Positions 17,720 to 26,981 of a stretch of 64,000 nt of DNA are shown here, piece after piece. Source of the stretch: JBEEFP01 sp041166085 (GTDB taxonomy: Bacteria > Actinomycetota > Acidimicrobiia > Acidimicrobiales > JAFATL01). The notes beneath the pieces are model-generated. The model did not search any database and had not been told where the DNA came from. It was given only the letters and a program-made list of their open reading frames with translations. A program made the position numbers and the translations under genes. The stretch is from the NCBI GenBank assembly GCA_041166085.1, contig JBEEFP010000101.1, forward strand, positions 1-64,000, given 5' to 3'. Within the stretch, counting starts at the first letter, position 1. The number at the start of each line of letters is the position of its first letter.

Positions 17720-19930
17720 CTAGGAGCCTTTGCCGGGGAGGACTCGGTAGGCGTCGTAGACGCTGTCGATGCGCTTGAGGGAGGCGAGCAGGGAGTCGAG
17801 GTGGGCCGGGTCGGCCAGCTCGAAGTCGAAGCGCATCCGGGAGACCTGGTCGGCGCCTCGTTGGGAGGACGACGACAGGATGTTGACGTGGTAGTCGGAC
17901 AGGGCGCGGGACACGTCGGCCAACAGGCGTGACCGGTCGAGGGCCCGCACCTCGATCGAAGCCACGAAGACGCCGGTGCGCTCGCGGTCCCACTCCACCT
18001 CGATGAGCCGGGCCGCGTCGCCGGCCGATGAGAGCGACATGGCGTTGGCGCAGTCGGACCGGTGCACCGACACGCCCCTCCCCCGCGTCACGAAGCCCAT
18101 GATCTCGTCGCCGGGCACCGGGGTGCAGCACCGGGCCAGCTTCACCATCACGTCGTCGAGCCCCTCGACGTGGACCCCGACCGCCTTGCGCCGCGACGGG
18201 CGCCGCGGCTGCCGGGCCGTCGTCGGCAGCTGCTCCTCGTGGTCGCCACCACGCAGCTCCCGCGCCAGCCGTTGCGCGATCGACTTGGCCGACACGTGGT
18301 TCTCGCCGATGGCCGCGTGCAGCGCGTCGAGGTCGAGGTAGTTCATCGACTCGGCCATCTTCAGGAGCATCGGCGACGAGGCCAGCTTCTGGACCGGCAG
18401 GCCCTCCTTGCGGATGGCCTTGGACAGCTCCTCGCGGCCCGTCTCGATGGCGTCCTCGCGGCGCTCACGCGAGAACCACTGGCGGATCTTGTTGCGGGCG
18501 CGCGGCGTGACCGCGATCTTCAGCCAGTCGCGGGACGGGCCCGCGGTCGGCACCTTGGAGGTGAACACCGCGACCGTGTCGCCCGACGACAGCTGAGAGT
18601 CCAACGGCGCGAGACGCCCGTTCACCCGCGCCCCGATGCAGCGGTGGCCGACCTCGGTGTGGATGGCGTAGGCGAAGTCGATCGGCGTGGCGCCCACAGC
18701 CAGCGCGATGACATCGCCCTTGGGCGTGAACACGAAGACCTCGTCCTGCTCGAGGTCGAGCTTCAGCGTCTCCAGGAACTCGTTGGGGTCTGCCGTCTCC
18801 TGCTGCCAGTCGACGATGCGCTGCAGCCAGGCGATGTCGCCCGCCGACGCGTTCTCCTTGTAGCCCCAGTGCGCGGCGATGCCCTTCTCCGCGGTGTGAT
18901 GCATCTGGCGGGTGCGGATCTGGATCTCGAGCGGCTTGCCCTGCGGCCCCACGACCGTCGTGTGCAGCGACTGGTACAGGTTGAACTTGGGCATGGCGAT
19001 GTAGTCCTTGAACCGGCCCTGCACCGGCTTCCACATGGCGTGGATGGACCCCAACGCCGCGTAGCAATCGGCGACCCGATCGACGAGCACCCGCATGCCG
19101 ACGAGGTCGAAGATCTCGTCGAACTCCTTGCCCTTCACGACCATCTTCTCGTAGATGGAGTAGTAGTGCTTCGGTCGCCCGGTGACGTCGCCGGCGATCT
19201 TGAGCTCGGCCAGACGGTCACGGACCTGCTCGAGCACCTGGGCCAGATAGATCTCCCGCTCCGGCGCGCGCGTGGCGACCATCTGCTCGATCTCCGCGTA
19301 CACCTTGGGGTGCAGGACGGAGAAGGAGAGATCCTCCAGCTGCCACTTCATCTCCTGCATGCCGAGGCGGTGGGCCAGCGGCGCGTAGATGTCGATCGTC
19401 TCCTGGGCGGTGCGCTTCTGCTTCCAGTCGGGCATCGCTGCGATCGTGCGCATGTTGTGCAGGCGGTCGGCCAGCTTGATGATGAGGACGCGGGCGTCCT
19501 TCGCCATCGCCACGAGCATCTTGCGCATCGACGCGGCCTGCTGGGCCTCCTTCGAGTCGAAATGCAGGCGGTCGAGCTTGGTGACGCCGTCGACGATGGC
19601 GGCGACGTGCGCCCCGAACTCCTTGGCGATGTCGTCGACCTCGACGCCGGTGTCCTCCACGGCGTCGTGCAGCAGTGCGGCGGCGATGGTGACGTCGTCC
19701 CGGATGAACTCGGCCACGATGGTGGCGACCGCGATCGGGTGGTGGATATAGGCCTCGCCCGACTTGCGGACCTGGTCGCGGTGAGCGACTTCGGCCACGT
19801 CGTAGGCCTTGGTGATCAGGGTGACGTCCGCCTTCGGATCACGCCGGCGGAACAACTCGAGCAGCGGCGCCAGGTCTTCGCTGGGCGCGCTCTGCTTCCG
19901 CCAGGGGAGGACGCGGTCGACCGTCGCCAT
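17720..19930 (-). CDS. relA: Bifunctional (p)ppGpp synthetase/hydrolase RelA/SpoT
   Basis: The 736-residue Rel protein makes and degrades the stringent-response alarmones. Domains in order: HD hydrolase (AYIHHP near residue 60, LLHDAVEDTG near 87), synthetase (about 240-360 with GRPKHYYSIYEKM and FNLYQSLHTTV), TGS (about 400-460), helical/zinc-finger region with CCTPVPGD, and C-terminal ACT (about 660-735). Both catalytic halves appear intact. It follows apt after seven bases. Confidence 0.97.
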   Translation of the reverse strand: MATVDRVLPWRKQSAPSEDLAPLLELFRRRDPKADVTLITKAYDVAEVAHRDQVRKSGEAYIHHPIAVATIVAEFIRDDVTIAAALLHDAVEDTGVEVDDIAKEFGAHVAAIVDGVTKLDRLHFDSKEAQQAASMRKMLVAMAKDARVLIIKLADRLHNMRTIAAMPDWKQKRTAQETIDIYAPLAHRLGMQEMKWQLEDLSFSVLHPKVYAEIEQMVATRAPEREIYLAQVLEQVRDRLAELKIAGDVTGRPKHYYSIYEKMVVKGKEFDEIFDLVGMRVLVDRVADCYAALGSIHAMWKPVQGRFKDYIAMPKFNLYQSLHTTVVGPQGKPLEIQIRTRQMHHTAEKGIAAHWGYKENASAGDIAWLQRIVDWQQETADPNEFLETLKLDLEQDEVFVFTPKGDVIALAVGATPIDFAYAIHTEVGHRCIGARVNGRLAPLDSQLSSGDTVAVFTSKVPTAGPSRDWLKIAVTPRARNKIRQWFSRERREDAIETGREELSKAIRKEGLPVQKLASSPMLLKMAESMNYLDLDALHAAIGENHVSAKSIAQRLARELRGGDHEEQLPTTARQPRRPSRRKAVGVHVEGLDDVMVKLARCCTPVPGDEIMGFVTRGRGVSVHRSDCANAMSLSSAGDAARLIEVEWDRERTGVFVASIEVRALDRSRLLADVSRALSDYHVNILSSSSQRGADQVSRMRFDFELADPAHLDSLLASLKRIDSVYDAYRVLPGKGS

Positions 19931-19937
19931 ACCCGAC

Positions 19938-20468
19938 CTACTCGTACGTCAACAGCGAGACGGCTTCGTGACCCTCGAGCCGGGCGCGTCCGCCGAGGAA
20001 GGCCAGCTCGATGACGAAGCCGAGGCCGACGATGGACCCGCCCAGCGCCTCGACGAGCCGGATGGTGGCGGCGGCCGTGCCGCCGGTTGCCATCACGTCG
20101 TCGATGACCAGTGCCCGCTCGCCCGGGGCCACGGCGTCCTTGTGGATCTCGAGGAGATCGGTGCCGTACTCGAGCTCGTACTCCTGCTTCTCGATCTCCC
20201 ACGGGAGCTTGCCCGCCTTGCGGACCGGCACGAACCCCGCGCCCAGGCGGTAGGCGATGGGCGCGGCGAAGATGAAGCCGCGGGCTTCGATGCCCAGCAC
20301 CTTGTCGACGCCCCGATCGACGAAGCGATCGGACAGCGCCTCGACCGTCGCCGTGAACGCCTTCCGGTCGGACAGCAACGGCGTGATGTCCTTGAACACG
20401 ACACCCGGCTTGGGGAAATCAGGGATGTCGCGGATGTGCTCTTTGAGCCAGGCCGCGTCCGCTCCCAT
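19938..20468 (-). CDS. apt: Adenine phosphoribosyltransferase
   Basis: The 176-residue enzyme salvages adenine to AMP using PRPP. It shows FPKPGVVFKDITPLL, the conserved EARGFIF and the PRPP loop ALVIDDVMATGGT. The order secD-secF-apt-relA is standard in actinobacteria and supports the call. Confidence 0.96.
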   Translation of the reverse strand: MGADAAWLKEHIRDIPDFPKPGVVFKDITPLLSDRKAFTATVEALSDRFVDRGVDKVLGIEARGFIFAAPIAYRLGAGFVPVRKAGKLPWEIEKQEYELEYGTDLLEIHKDAVAPGERALVIDDVMATGGTAAATIRLVEALGGSIVGLGFVIELAFLGGRARLEGHEAVSLLTYE

Positions 20469-20493
20469 GAAACGAGACTACCGGTGGGCAGGC

Positions 20494-21675
20494 CTACCGG
20501 CGGCGCTTCTTGCGGGGCCGCGGAGGCGGCCGCCGGTTGCGGTTGGCTCCGCCACCGCCGCCGCCCTGGCGCGGGCGAGGGGACCCAGACGCCGCCGCGG
20601 GCCGGAGCGGCCCCTCATCGGCGTCACCCCCGGCCGCCGCTCCACCGCCTCCACCGCCTCCGCCGAAGGTCGCGGCCGCGGCGGCGGGCGTGAGCGGTCC
20701 GCCCGTCCCGCCTCGCGTGGCCAGGCGCTGGCGGATCGACGCGTAGCGAGGCTCCCGCTCCTTGAGCATGGCGAGGATGGGCGAGGCCACGAAGATCGAC
20801 GAGTAGGCGCCGGTGAGCAGGCCGATGAGCAGAGCGAGGCCGAAGTCCTCGAGGGTGGTGGCCCCGAGGATGTATGCACCCACGACCAGCACCGACAGGA
20901 TCGGGAGGATGGCGACCAGGCTGGTGTTGAGCGATCGCATCAACACCTGGTTCATGGACAGGTTCACCGTGTCGGCGTAGGTCATGCGACCGGCCGACGC
21001 GAGGCCGCGCGTGTTCTCCTCCACCTTGTCGAACACGACCACCGTGTCGTACAGCGAGTAGCCGAGGATGGTGAGGAAGGCGATGACGGTGGCCGGCGTC
21101 ACCTGGAAACCGGAGAGTGCGTACACGCCGATGGTGACGAGGATGTCGTGCACCACCGCCGCCAGGGCGGCGATCGCCATCTTGTACTCGAAGCGCAGCG
21201 TGATGTAGGCGGCGATGGCGACGAAGAAGAAGACGAGGGCGCGTTCTGCCTTCTTGGTGATCTCGTTGCCCCAAGAGGGACCGACCTCGTTGACGTCGAC
21301 GTTGGTGGCCGAGGTGTGGCCGAGCTTGGCCAGCGCGGTGGTGACCTGCTCGCGCTTGGCCGGGCTCCCGCCCGTCTCACCCTGGACCGAGAGCTTGTCG
21401 CCGCCGAGGATCTGGATCTTGGCGTCGCCCAGGCCGATGGGACGCAACACGTCGCGCGCCTGCGGCACGCTCACACCTGGCGCCTTGACCTCCCACACCG
21501 AGCCGCCCTTGAAGTCGATGCCCAGGTTGAGGCCGCCCCGGGCGAACAGCCCGGCGAAGCCGGCGACGATGACGAAGGTGGAGATGAGGTACCAGCGGCG
21601 GCGCTTGCCGATGAAGTCGTAGGCCGTCTCGCCGTGGTACAGCCGGTGCCACACGCTCGTCTTCTCGGGCATCAC
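20494..21675 (-). CDS. secF: Protein translocase subunit SecF
   Basis: SecF has six transmembrane helices and uses the proton gradient to help pull exported proteins through SecYEG with SecD. The 393-residue protein shows GLNLGIDFKGG and GYSLYDTVVVFDKVEEN, both diagnostic. The last ~75 residues are a Gly-, Pro- and Arg-rich cytoplasmic tail ending in KKRRR, longer than in enteric SecF and probably disordered. It overlaps secD by four bases. Confidence 0.96.
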   Translation of the reverse strand: MMPEKTSVWHRLYHGETAYDFIGKRRRWYLISTFVIVAGFAGLFARGGLNLGIDFKGGSVWEVKAPGVSVPQARDVLRPIGLGDAKIQILGGDKLSVQGETGGSPAKREQVTTALAKLGHTSATNVDVNEVGPSWGNEITKKAERALVFFFVAIAAYITLRFEYKMAIAALAAVVHDILVTIGVYALSGFQVTPATVIAFLTILGYSLYDTVVVFDKVEENTRGLASAGRMTYADTVNLSMNQVLMRSLNTSLVAILPILSVLVVGAYILGATTLEDFGLALLIGLLTGAYSSIFVASPILAMLKEREPRYASIRQRLATRGGTGGPLTPAAAAATFGGGGGGGGAAAGGDADEGPLRPAAASGSPRPRQGGGGGGANRNRRPPPRPRKKRRR

Positions 21676-23156
21676 GTACCTCCGGAGGCAGCCAGGCCAC
21701 GCGCCACACCGAAGAAGCGCGCCTCGGTGAAGAAGCGGTTGCGGCCCAGCAGCGCAACCATGGGCCGGGTGAAGAAGTAGGCGATGAACAGGTCGAGCAG
21801 GGTGGAGAGCCCGAGGAAGAAGGCGAAGCCGCGCACGGGACCAACCGTCAGCATGTAGAGCAGCACGGCGCCGATCAGCGACGCCAGGTCGGCAGCGACG
21901 ATGGTGCGATAGGCGCGGCTGAACCCGCGCTCGACCGAGCTCCGGATCGACTTGCCCGATCGGATCTCGTCCTTCAACCGCTCGAAGAAGACGACATAGC
22001 TGTCCACCGTGACGCCGACCGACACGATGATGCCGGTGGCGCCGGCCAGGCTGAGGGCGAGACCGCTCGTCGACCCCAGCAGCGAGACGATGGCGTACAT
22101 GAGCATGCCCGACACCGTCAGGCCCAGGAGCACCACCAGGCCGAGGGCCCGGTAGTAGAAGAGCATGTAGAGCAGCACCAATGCGAGGCCCACCAGGCCC
22201 GCGATCAGGCCGGCGTGCAGCGAGTCCTTGCCGAGGCTGGCCGACACCGTCTGCACGGTCTCCTGGCGCAGGGTCACGGGCAGGGCGCCGTAGCGCAGCA
22301 CGAGGGCGAGGTCCTTGGCCTCACCCTCCTTGAACCCGCCGGTGCCGCCGGTGATCGACGCCCGCCCGTTGAAGTTCTGCGACGTGATGGTGGGCGCCGA
22401 CTGGACCACGCCGTCGAGCACGATGGCCATCTGCTGGTTGAAGAAGCGCTTGGCCACCGCGTCGAACTGCTGGCCGCCGGTGCCAGTGAAGAGCACCTCG
22501 ACCGACCAGCCCTCGGCCGCCTGGGGGGCGACCGCACGCGCGGTGCGCACGGCCCGCCCCGAGAGCTCGGTGGGGCCGAGGCGGTAGCGCTGTGTCTTGT
22601 CCTTGTCGGGGAGGATCACGACCGCGGTGGGCGTGTCCTGGCTGCGCGGTGTCGTCGCCAACTCTGCCGGCGTGGTGGTGGTCGTCGTCGGCGCGACGGT
22701 GGTCGTCGTTGCGCCCTTCACGGTGGTCGTCGTTGCGCCCTTCACGGTGGTCGTGGTGCCGGGAGGGGCCGTGGTCGTCGTGGACGCGGGCTTGATCACC
22801 GCGGGCGGCAGGCCGGCTTGCAGCACGGGCCGGAATCGCAGCTGGGCCGTCTGTCCGACGATGGCCAGGGCCCGGTCGCGGTTCTTCACCCCCGGCATCT
22901 GCACGACGATGTTGCTGCCCTGGCGGCTGATGTCGGGCTCGGCCACGCCGAGCGCGTCGACCCGGTTGCGGATGATGGAGATGGACTGGTCGAGGATGCT
23001 CTGGCTCACCTTGCGGGTGGGGCGGAGCACGACCGACGCTCCTCCCTGGAGGTCGAGGCCGAGCTGGGGCGTGTTGCCGGCCGCGATGGTGGCGACGACA
23101 GCGCCGACCGCCAACGCGATCACGACCAGCAGCGAGACCTGCGACGAGCGCCGCAT
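21672..23156 (-). CDS. secD: Protein translocase subunit SecD
   Basis: The 494-residue protein opens with a helix and GLDLQGGASVVL. It has the P1 periplasmic domain (SIIRNRVDALGVAEPDI) and the C-terminal six-helix part with GVTVDSYVVFFERLKDE. A low-complexity Thr-rich insert of about 45 residues (22671-22785) lies in the exported domain. It includes two 24-bp tandem copies encoding TTTTVKGA. It overlaps secF and abuts yajC. Confidence 0.96.
   Translation of the reverse strand: MRRSSQVSLLVVIALAVGAVVATIAAGNTPQLGLDLQGGASVVLRPTRKVSQSILDQSISIIRNRVDALGVAEPDISRQGSNIVVQMPGVKNRDRALAIVGQTAQLRFRPVLQAGLPPAVIKPASTTTTAPPGTTTTVKGATTTTVKGATTTTVAPTTTTTTPAELATTPRSQDTPTAVVILPDKDKTQRYRLGPTELSGRAVRTARAVAPQAAEGWSVEVLFTGTGGQQFDAVAKRFFNQQMAIVLDGVVQSAPTITSQNFNGRASITGGTGGFKEGEAKDLALVLRYGALPVTLRQETVQTVSASLGKDSLHAGLIAGLVGLALVLLYMLFYYRALGLVVLLGLTVSGMLMYAIVSLLGSTSGLALSLAGATGIIVSVGVTVDSYVVFFERLKDEIRSGKSIRSSVERGFSRAYRTIVAADLASLIGAVLLYMLTVGPVRGFAFFLGLSTLLDLFIAYFFTRPMVALLGRNRFFTEARFFGVARGLAASGGT
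22696..22743 (-). repeat. 24-bp tandem repeat inside secD
   Basis: Two head-to-tail copies of a 24-bp unit encode TTTTVKGA twice, followed by further TTTT runs. The reading frame stays intact. Such Thr-rich spacers are common in exported actinobacterial proteins and could vary in length between strains. Confidence 0.85.
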
Positions 23157-23476
23157 CAGCGGTCGTCGTCGTGATCGTCGAGCACGATCGTCTCTTCGTC
23201 GTCGCCCGCCGCGCCGGCATCAGGTCCGTCCACGACCCGCTGACTGACGGCGCCCCGCAGGAACGGCACGACGATGCCTGGCGCCAGCTCGATCTCGACC
23301 CGATCGCCCTCGAGGGAGCGGATGCGGCCGATCATCCCACCGGCGGTGTCGACGTCGTCACCGACCTCGAGGGCCTGCAGCAGCGTCTGCTGTCTGCGGA
23401 CGCGCTGCTGCTGCGGCCGGATGAGGAGGAGCCACATCATGGCGACGATCAGGACGAACGGCAGGAGGGAGGCCAT
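23156..23476 (-). CDS. yajC: Preprotein translocase accessory subunit YajC
   Basis: The 106-residue protein has one N-terminal membrane helix (LLPFVLIVAMMWLLLIRPQQQR) and the YajC core (GDDVDTAGGMIGRI). An acidic tail follows. It belongs to the SecDF-YajC complex, and its stop touches the secD start. The ATG at 23476 is preferred over 23503 because the signal-anchor begins right after it. Confidence 0.93.
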   Translation of the reverse strand: MASLLPFVLIVAMMWLLLIRPQQQRVRRQQTLLQALEVGDDVDTAGGMIGRIRSLEGDRVEIELAPGIVVPFLRGAVSQRVVDGPDAGAAGDDEETIVLDDHDDDR

Positions 23477-23537
23477 AGGCGAAGTGCGCAGATCGGCAGG
23501 CACCAGCGCCCGCCGAGGGCGGCGGCGATGCTAGTCG

Positions 23538-24635
23538 TCACCCGTCCCACACAGCAGCCACCTCTGCCCGCAACGGGCCCAGCGTCCCTGCCTGGACAGC
23601 CGATCGCACGCGGGCGACGAGGGCGAACGTCCAGTGCAGGTTGTGCAGGGTCACCAGGCGGGCGGCAGTGGGCTCGCCCAGCCGCAGCAGGTGGCGCAGG
23701 TAGGCGCGCGACCACCGGCCGCAGACCTGACAGCCGCACGCGTCGTCGAGGGGGCCGCCGTCGGTCGCGAAGCGGGCGTTGCGAAGCGACAACCGGCCCG
23801 TCGACGTGAGCACGGTGCCGTGTCGAGCAAGCCGAGTAGGGAGCACGCAGTCGAACATGTCCACGCCGAGCGCGACGGCTTCCACCAGTCCGACGGGATC
23901 GCCGACGCCCATGAGATAGCGCGGTCGGTCCGCCGGCAGCTCGGCGATGGCGGCGGCGAGCGCCGGGAGCATCTCGGCGCGGGACTCCCCCACTGATAGG
24001 CCACCGATGCCGTACCCGTCGAAGCCCACGTCGACCGTGCGCCGCGCGCTTTCGGCCCGCAGCCGTTCGTCCACCCCGCCCTGCACGATGCCGAACAGGG
24101 CCTGGCCTTCTCGGCGGTGGGCGGCCTTCGCACGAGTCGCCCACGCCGCGGTGCGCTCGACGGCGATTCGCACGGTCTCGGGCGGGCTCGGCAGCGGCGG
24201 GCACACGTCGAGGACCATCTGGATGTCGGCACCGATCTTGGCCTGGGCCTCGACCGCGCCCTCCGGGGTGAGGTGATGGACGGTGCCGTCGTAGGTCGAG
24301 CGGAACGTGACGCCCTCGTCGTCCACCTTGGGATTGAGGGAGAACACCTGGTAGCCGCCCGAGTCGGTCAGCACGTGTCCGGTCCAGGCCGCGAAGCCAC
24401 CGATGCCACCGAGGCCGGCGACGACATCGACGCCCGGTCGCAGCATGAGGTGGTACGTGTTGGCCAGCATCACCTCACAGTCGAGGTCCTCCAGGTCGGC
24501 GGTCGAGACGGCGCGCACCGTCCCGCGCGTCCCCACTGGCATGAAGCACGGCGTTCGGAACGTTCCGCGCGCGGTGGTCACGCTTCCCGCACGCGCCGCG
24601 CCGTCAGTGGAGGTCGCCTCGAACGACAGGGTCAT
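23538..24635 (-). CDS. tgt: tRNA-guanine transglycosylase
   Basis: Tgt exchanges guanine 34 for a queuosine precursor in tRNAs with GUN anticodons. The 365-residue TIM barrel shows TPCFMPVGTRGTV, LTDSGGYQVFSL with the catalytic Asp, GGLSVGE, the second catalytic Asp region FDCVLPTRLARHG and the zinc site CGCQVCGRW...H near the end. It overlaps queA by four bases, making a two-gene queuosine operon. Confidence 0.96.
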   Translation of the reverse strand: MTLSFEATSTDGAARAGSVTTARGTFRTPCFMPVGTRGTVRAVSTADLEDLDCEVMLANTYHLMLRPGVDVVAGLGGIGGFAAWTGHVLTDSGGYQVFSLNPKVDDEGVTFRSTYDGTVHHLTPEGAVEAQAKIGADIQMVLDVCPPLPSPPETVRIAVERTAAWATRAKAAHRREGQALFGIVQGGVDERLRAESARRTVDVGFDGYGIGGLSVGESRAEMLPALAAAIAELPADRPRYLMGVGDPVGLVEAVALGVDMFDCVLPTRLARHGTVLTSTGRLSLRNARFATDGGPLDDACGCQVCGRWSRAYLRHLLRLGEPTAARLVTLHNLHWTFALVARVRSAVQAGTLGPLRAEVAAVWDG

Positions 24636-25618
24636 GACGGTTGCCGGTCGACGAGCATGGCGTCACCGAAGGAGAGGAAGCGGTAGTCCTCGGCCAGCGC
24701 CACGTCGTACAACGAGCGCCAGCGCGCGCCGCAGAATGCAGCCAGCAGCACGAGGAGCGACGACCCCGGCTGGTGGAAGTTGGTGAGCAGCACGTCGACG
24801 ACACGGAACTCGAAGCCCGGTGTGATGAAGAGCTCGGTGCGACCGGCCAGGTCGCCGAGCGCGGCCGACTCGAGCGCGCGCAGTGTCGTGGTGCCGACCG
24901 CGACGACGCGGTCAGCCCGCTCGCACGCGGCCATGGTCTCGGCCGGCACGGCGTACCGCTCGGCGTGCATGCGGTGGTCCTCCACCCGCTCGGCGGTGAT
25001 GGGGCGGAAGGTGCCGAGCCCCACGGCAAGGTCGACGGTCGCGACCGCGGCGCCGCGCTGCTCGCAGGCGGCCAGCACCTCGTTGGTGAGATGCAGGCCG
25101 GCGGTGGGCGCGGCCACTGATCCGGGCCGGGCCGCGTAGACGGTCTGATAGCGCTCGGGGTCGGCCAGCGGCTCGTGGATGTAAGGCGGCAAGGCAACCG
25201 TGCCGAGGTCCTCGGGCACCCCTTCGGCCAGAAGGTGCACCTGGCGCCTCCCGTCCGCCAGGTGCGCGCCCACCTCGACGACGGGCCTCGCATCACCGCT
25301 GACCAGCTCGGTGCCGGCCGGCACCCGGCGTCCCGGGCGTACCAGTGCTTCCCAGCTGCCGTCGGGCACCTGCTCGAGGAGGAGGACCTCGACCGCTCCT
25401 CCCGTGCGCTTGTGGAGGTGGAGGCGAGCGGGCAGCACGCGGCTGTCGTTCACGACCAGCAGGTCGCCCGCTCCGACCAGGGCGGGCAGGTCGACGACCT
25501 GACGGTGCACCGGGCCGCCGCCGGTGGCGTCCAGCAAGCGGGCGGCCGAGCGGGGTTCGATCGGCACCTGGGCGATCTGCCCAGCCGGGAGCTCGTACTC
25601 GTATGCCTCACGATCCAC
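24632..25618 (-). CDS. queA: S-adenosylmethionine:tRNA ribosyltransferase-isomerase QueA
   Basis: QueA adds the cyclopentanediol epoxide precursor onto preQ1 in tRNA. The protein has 328 residues from the GTG at 25618. Motifs are YELPAGQIAQVP, LLVVNDSRVLPARL, PTAGLHL and TNFHQPGSSLLVLLAAF. The longer open frame to 25690 adds unconserved residues and runs into the promoter region of the divergent sigma factor, so I rejected it. Confidence 0.95.
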   Translation of the reverse strand: MDREAYEYELPAGQIAQVPIEPRSAARLLDATGGGPVHRQVVDLPALVGAGDLLVVNDSRVLPARLHLHKRTGGAVEVLLLEQVPDGSWEALVRPGRRVPAGTELVSGDARPVVEVGAHLADGRRQVHLLAEGVPEDLGTVALPPYIHEPLADPERYQTVYAARPGSVAAPTAGLHLTNEVLAACEQRGAAVATVDLAVGLGTFRPITAERVEDHRMHAERYAVPAETMAACERADRVVAVGTTTLRALESAALGDLAGRTELFITPGFEFRVVDVLLTNFHQPGSSLLVLLAAFCGARWRSLYDVALAEDYRFLSFGDAMLVDRQPS

Positions 25619-25725
25619 GGCCGCAGGATACGATCGCAGGCAGGATTCGCATGGGGGCCTGTAGAAATCGGGTGGTGGTCTCGCAGCCATCGGGCGTGCT
25701 TGGGGCTTCAGGAGTCAAACGGTCT

Positions 25726-26784
25726 ATGGCATTACGGGCAGATGACGTCGATCTCGGCCGTGACCGGCTGCTGGTCGAGCAGTTCCAGGCCGGCGACGTT
25801 GCCGGCTTCGAGGACCTGTACCGGCGCTACTACTCGCGCCTCTACCGTTTCTGCCTGAAGCGGGTCGGCGACAGCGCCGAGGCCGAAGAGGTCACCCAGG
25901 AGGCCTTCGCCCGCGCCTACACCGCCATGCCCCGGCTCGCGGGCGAGCGGAAGTTCTACCCGTGGATCTCCGTCATCGCGGCCCGGCTCTGCCTCGACAC
26001 CCACCGCCGCCGGGCCCGCAGCGTGCCGCTGCCCGAGCTCGACCTCGGCGCGATCGACGGCGACCAGGAGGCCATCGTCCTGCAAGCGGCCGACCGCGAG
26101 ATGCTCCGGGCGGCCATGGAGCGCCTCGGTCCGCGTCACCGCGAGGTCCTGCGCCTGCGTGAGCAGGAAGGCTGGTCGTACCAGCGCATCGCTGAGTACT
26201 ACGACGTGAGCCTGGGCACGGTGGAGCAGCTCCTCTGGCGGTCGCGCCGGGCCCTGCGCCGTGAGTTCGAGGCCGTCGCCGGCCACGACGCTCGCGCCCT
26301 CGCCGGACTGCCCGTGATCGGGTGGCTGATGCGCCGCATGGGCGACCTGCGCGCTCGCGTCAGCGGATGGTCCGAGCACGTCATCGCCCCGCTCGCCACC
26401 AACGCCGTGTCCATGGTGATGGTCGTGACCTCGGCTGCTGTGCTCGCCAGTGCCGGCGGCCACAGCCCCGCTGCCGTCCCGCATGTGCAGATGTCCAGGC
26501 CGGGGGCCGTCCGCATCGCCGACGCCACCCCCGCCGGTGCCGCCGCCATCGGCGCGGCCGCCAGCACCACCAGCAGCGGCGCCTCCTCGCAAACGGCGGC
26601 CGGCTCGGTGTCGAGTGCCACACCCGTCGTCCCCGGTGTGATCAGCACGGACGACGCGGCAGCCGGACGCGAGCGCACCGACGACGACCCCATGAAGGTC
26701 GATGTCGCGGGCGTGCGGGTCGCAGGCAGGCCTGCCGACGCCGTCGCACAACTGCAGGACTTCCTCGGGCAGGTGACCCCATGA
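25726..26784 (+). CDS. ECF-type RNA polymerase sigma factor with membrane-anchor extension
   Basis: The protein has 352 residues. Region 2 (about 15-85) contains FEDLYRRYYSRLYRFCLK and AEEVTQEAFARAY. Region 4 (about 125-180) has LGPRHREVLRLREQEGWSYQRIAE. After a linker a hydrophobic stretch (ATNAVSMVMVVTSAAVLASA, near 225-245) could be a transmembrane helix. An Ala/Ser/Thr-rich tail of about 100 residues follows, which would lie outside the cell. The ATG at 25726 follows AGGAG; further upstream frame is unconserved. No separate anti-sigma factor is seen; the stop overlaps the next small gene (ATGA). Confidence 0.88.
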   Translation: MALRADDVDLGRDRLLVEQFQAGDVAGFEDLYRRYYSRLYRFCLKRVGDSAEAEEVTQEAFARAYTAMPRLAGERKFYPWISVIAARLCLDTHRRRARSVPLPELDLGAIDGDQEAIVLQAADREMLRAAMERLGPRHREVLRLREQEGWSYQRIAEYYDVSLGTVEQLLWRSRRALRREFEAVAGHDARALAGLPVIGWLMRRMGDLRARVSGWSEHVIAPLATNAVSMVMVVTSAAVLASAGGHSPAAVPHVQMSRPGAVRIADATPAGAAAIGAAASTTSSGASSQTAAGSVSSATPVVPGVISTDDAAAGRERTDDDPMKVDVAGVRVAGRPADAVAQLQDFLGQVTP

Positions 26785-26978
26785 GGCGTTTCATCGCCGC
26801 CGCTGCTCTCATCGCCGCGCTGACACCGCTCGGCGTCGGCCGTGCGGGTGCCGCGGTGCCGGTGGTGTCCACCGGAAGCGCCAAGAGGGCCGACCACATC
26901 ACCTGTGTCGTGGTCAACCAGATCAACACCACGTGGTGCCTCGATCGGCTGCCCCTGCCGACCTGGCCGCTCTGGTAA
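26781..26978 (+). CDS. Small exported protein coupled to the sigma factor
   Basis: The 65-residue product has a Sec signal peptide (RRFIAAAALIAALTPLGVGRAGA). The mature part is ~40 residues with two cysteines (TCVVV and TWCLD) and ends in PTWPLW. Its ATG overlaps the sigma factor stop, so the two are likely translated together. I recognise no family. It could serve the sigma factor's extracytoplasmic tail, which is speculation from position. It converges on ruvB with three bases between the two ends. Confidence 0.65.
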   Translation: MRRFIAAAALIAALTPLGVGRAGAAVPVVSTGSAKRADHITCVVVNQINTTWCLDRLPLPTWPLW

Positions 26979-26981
26979 CCC

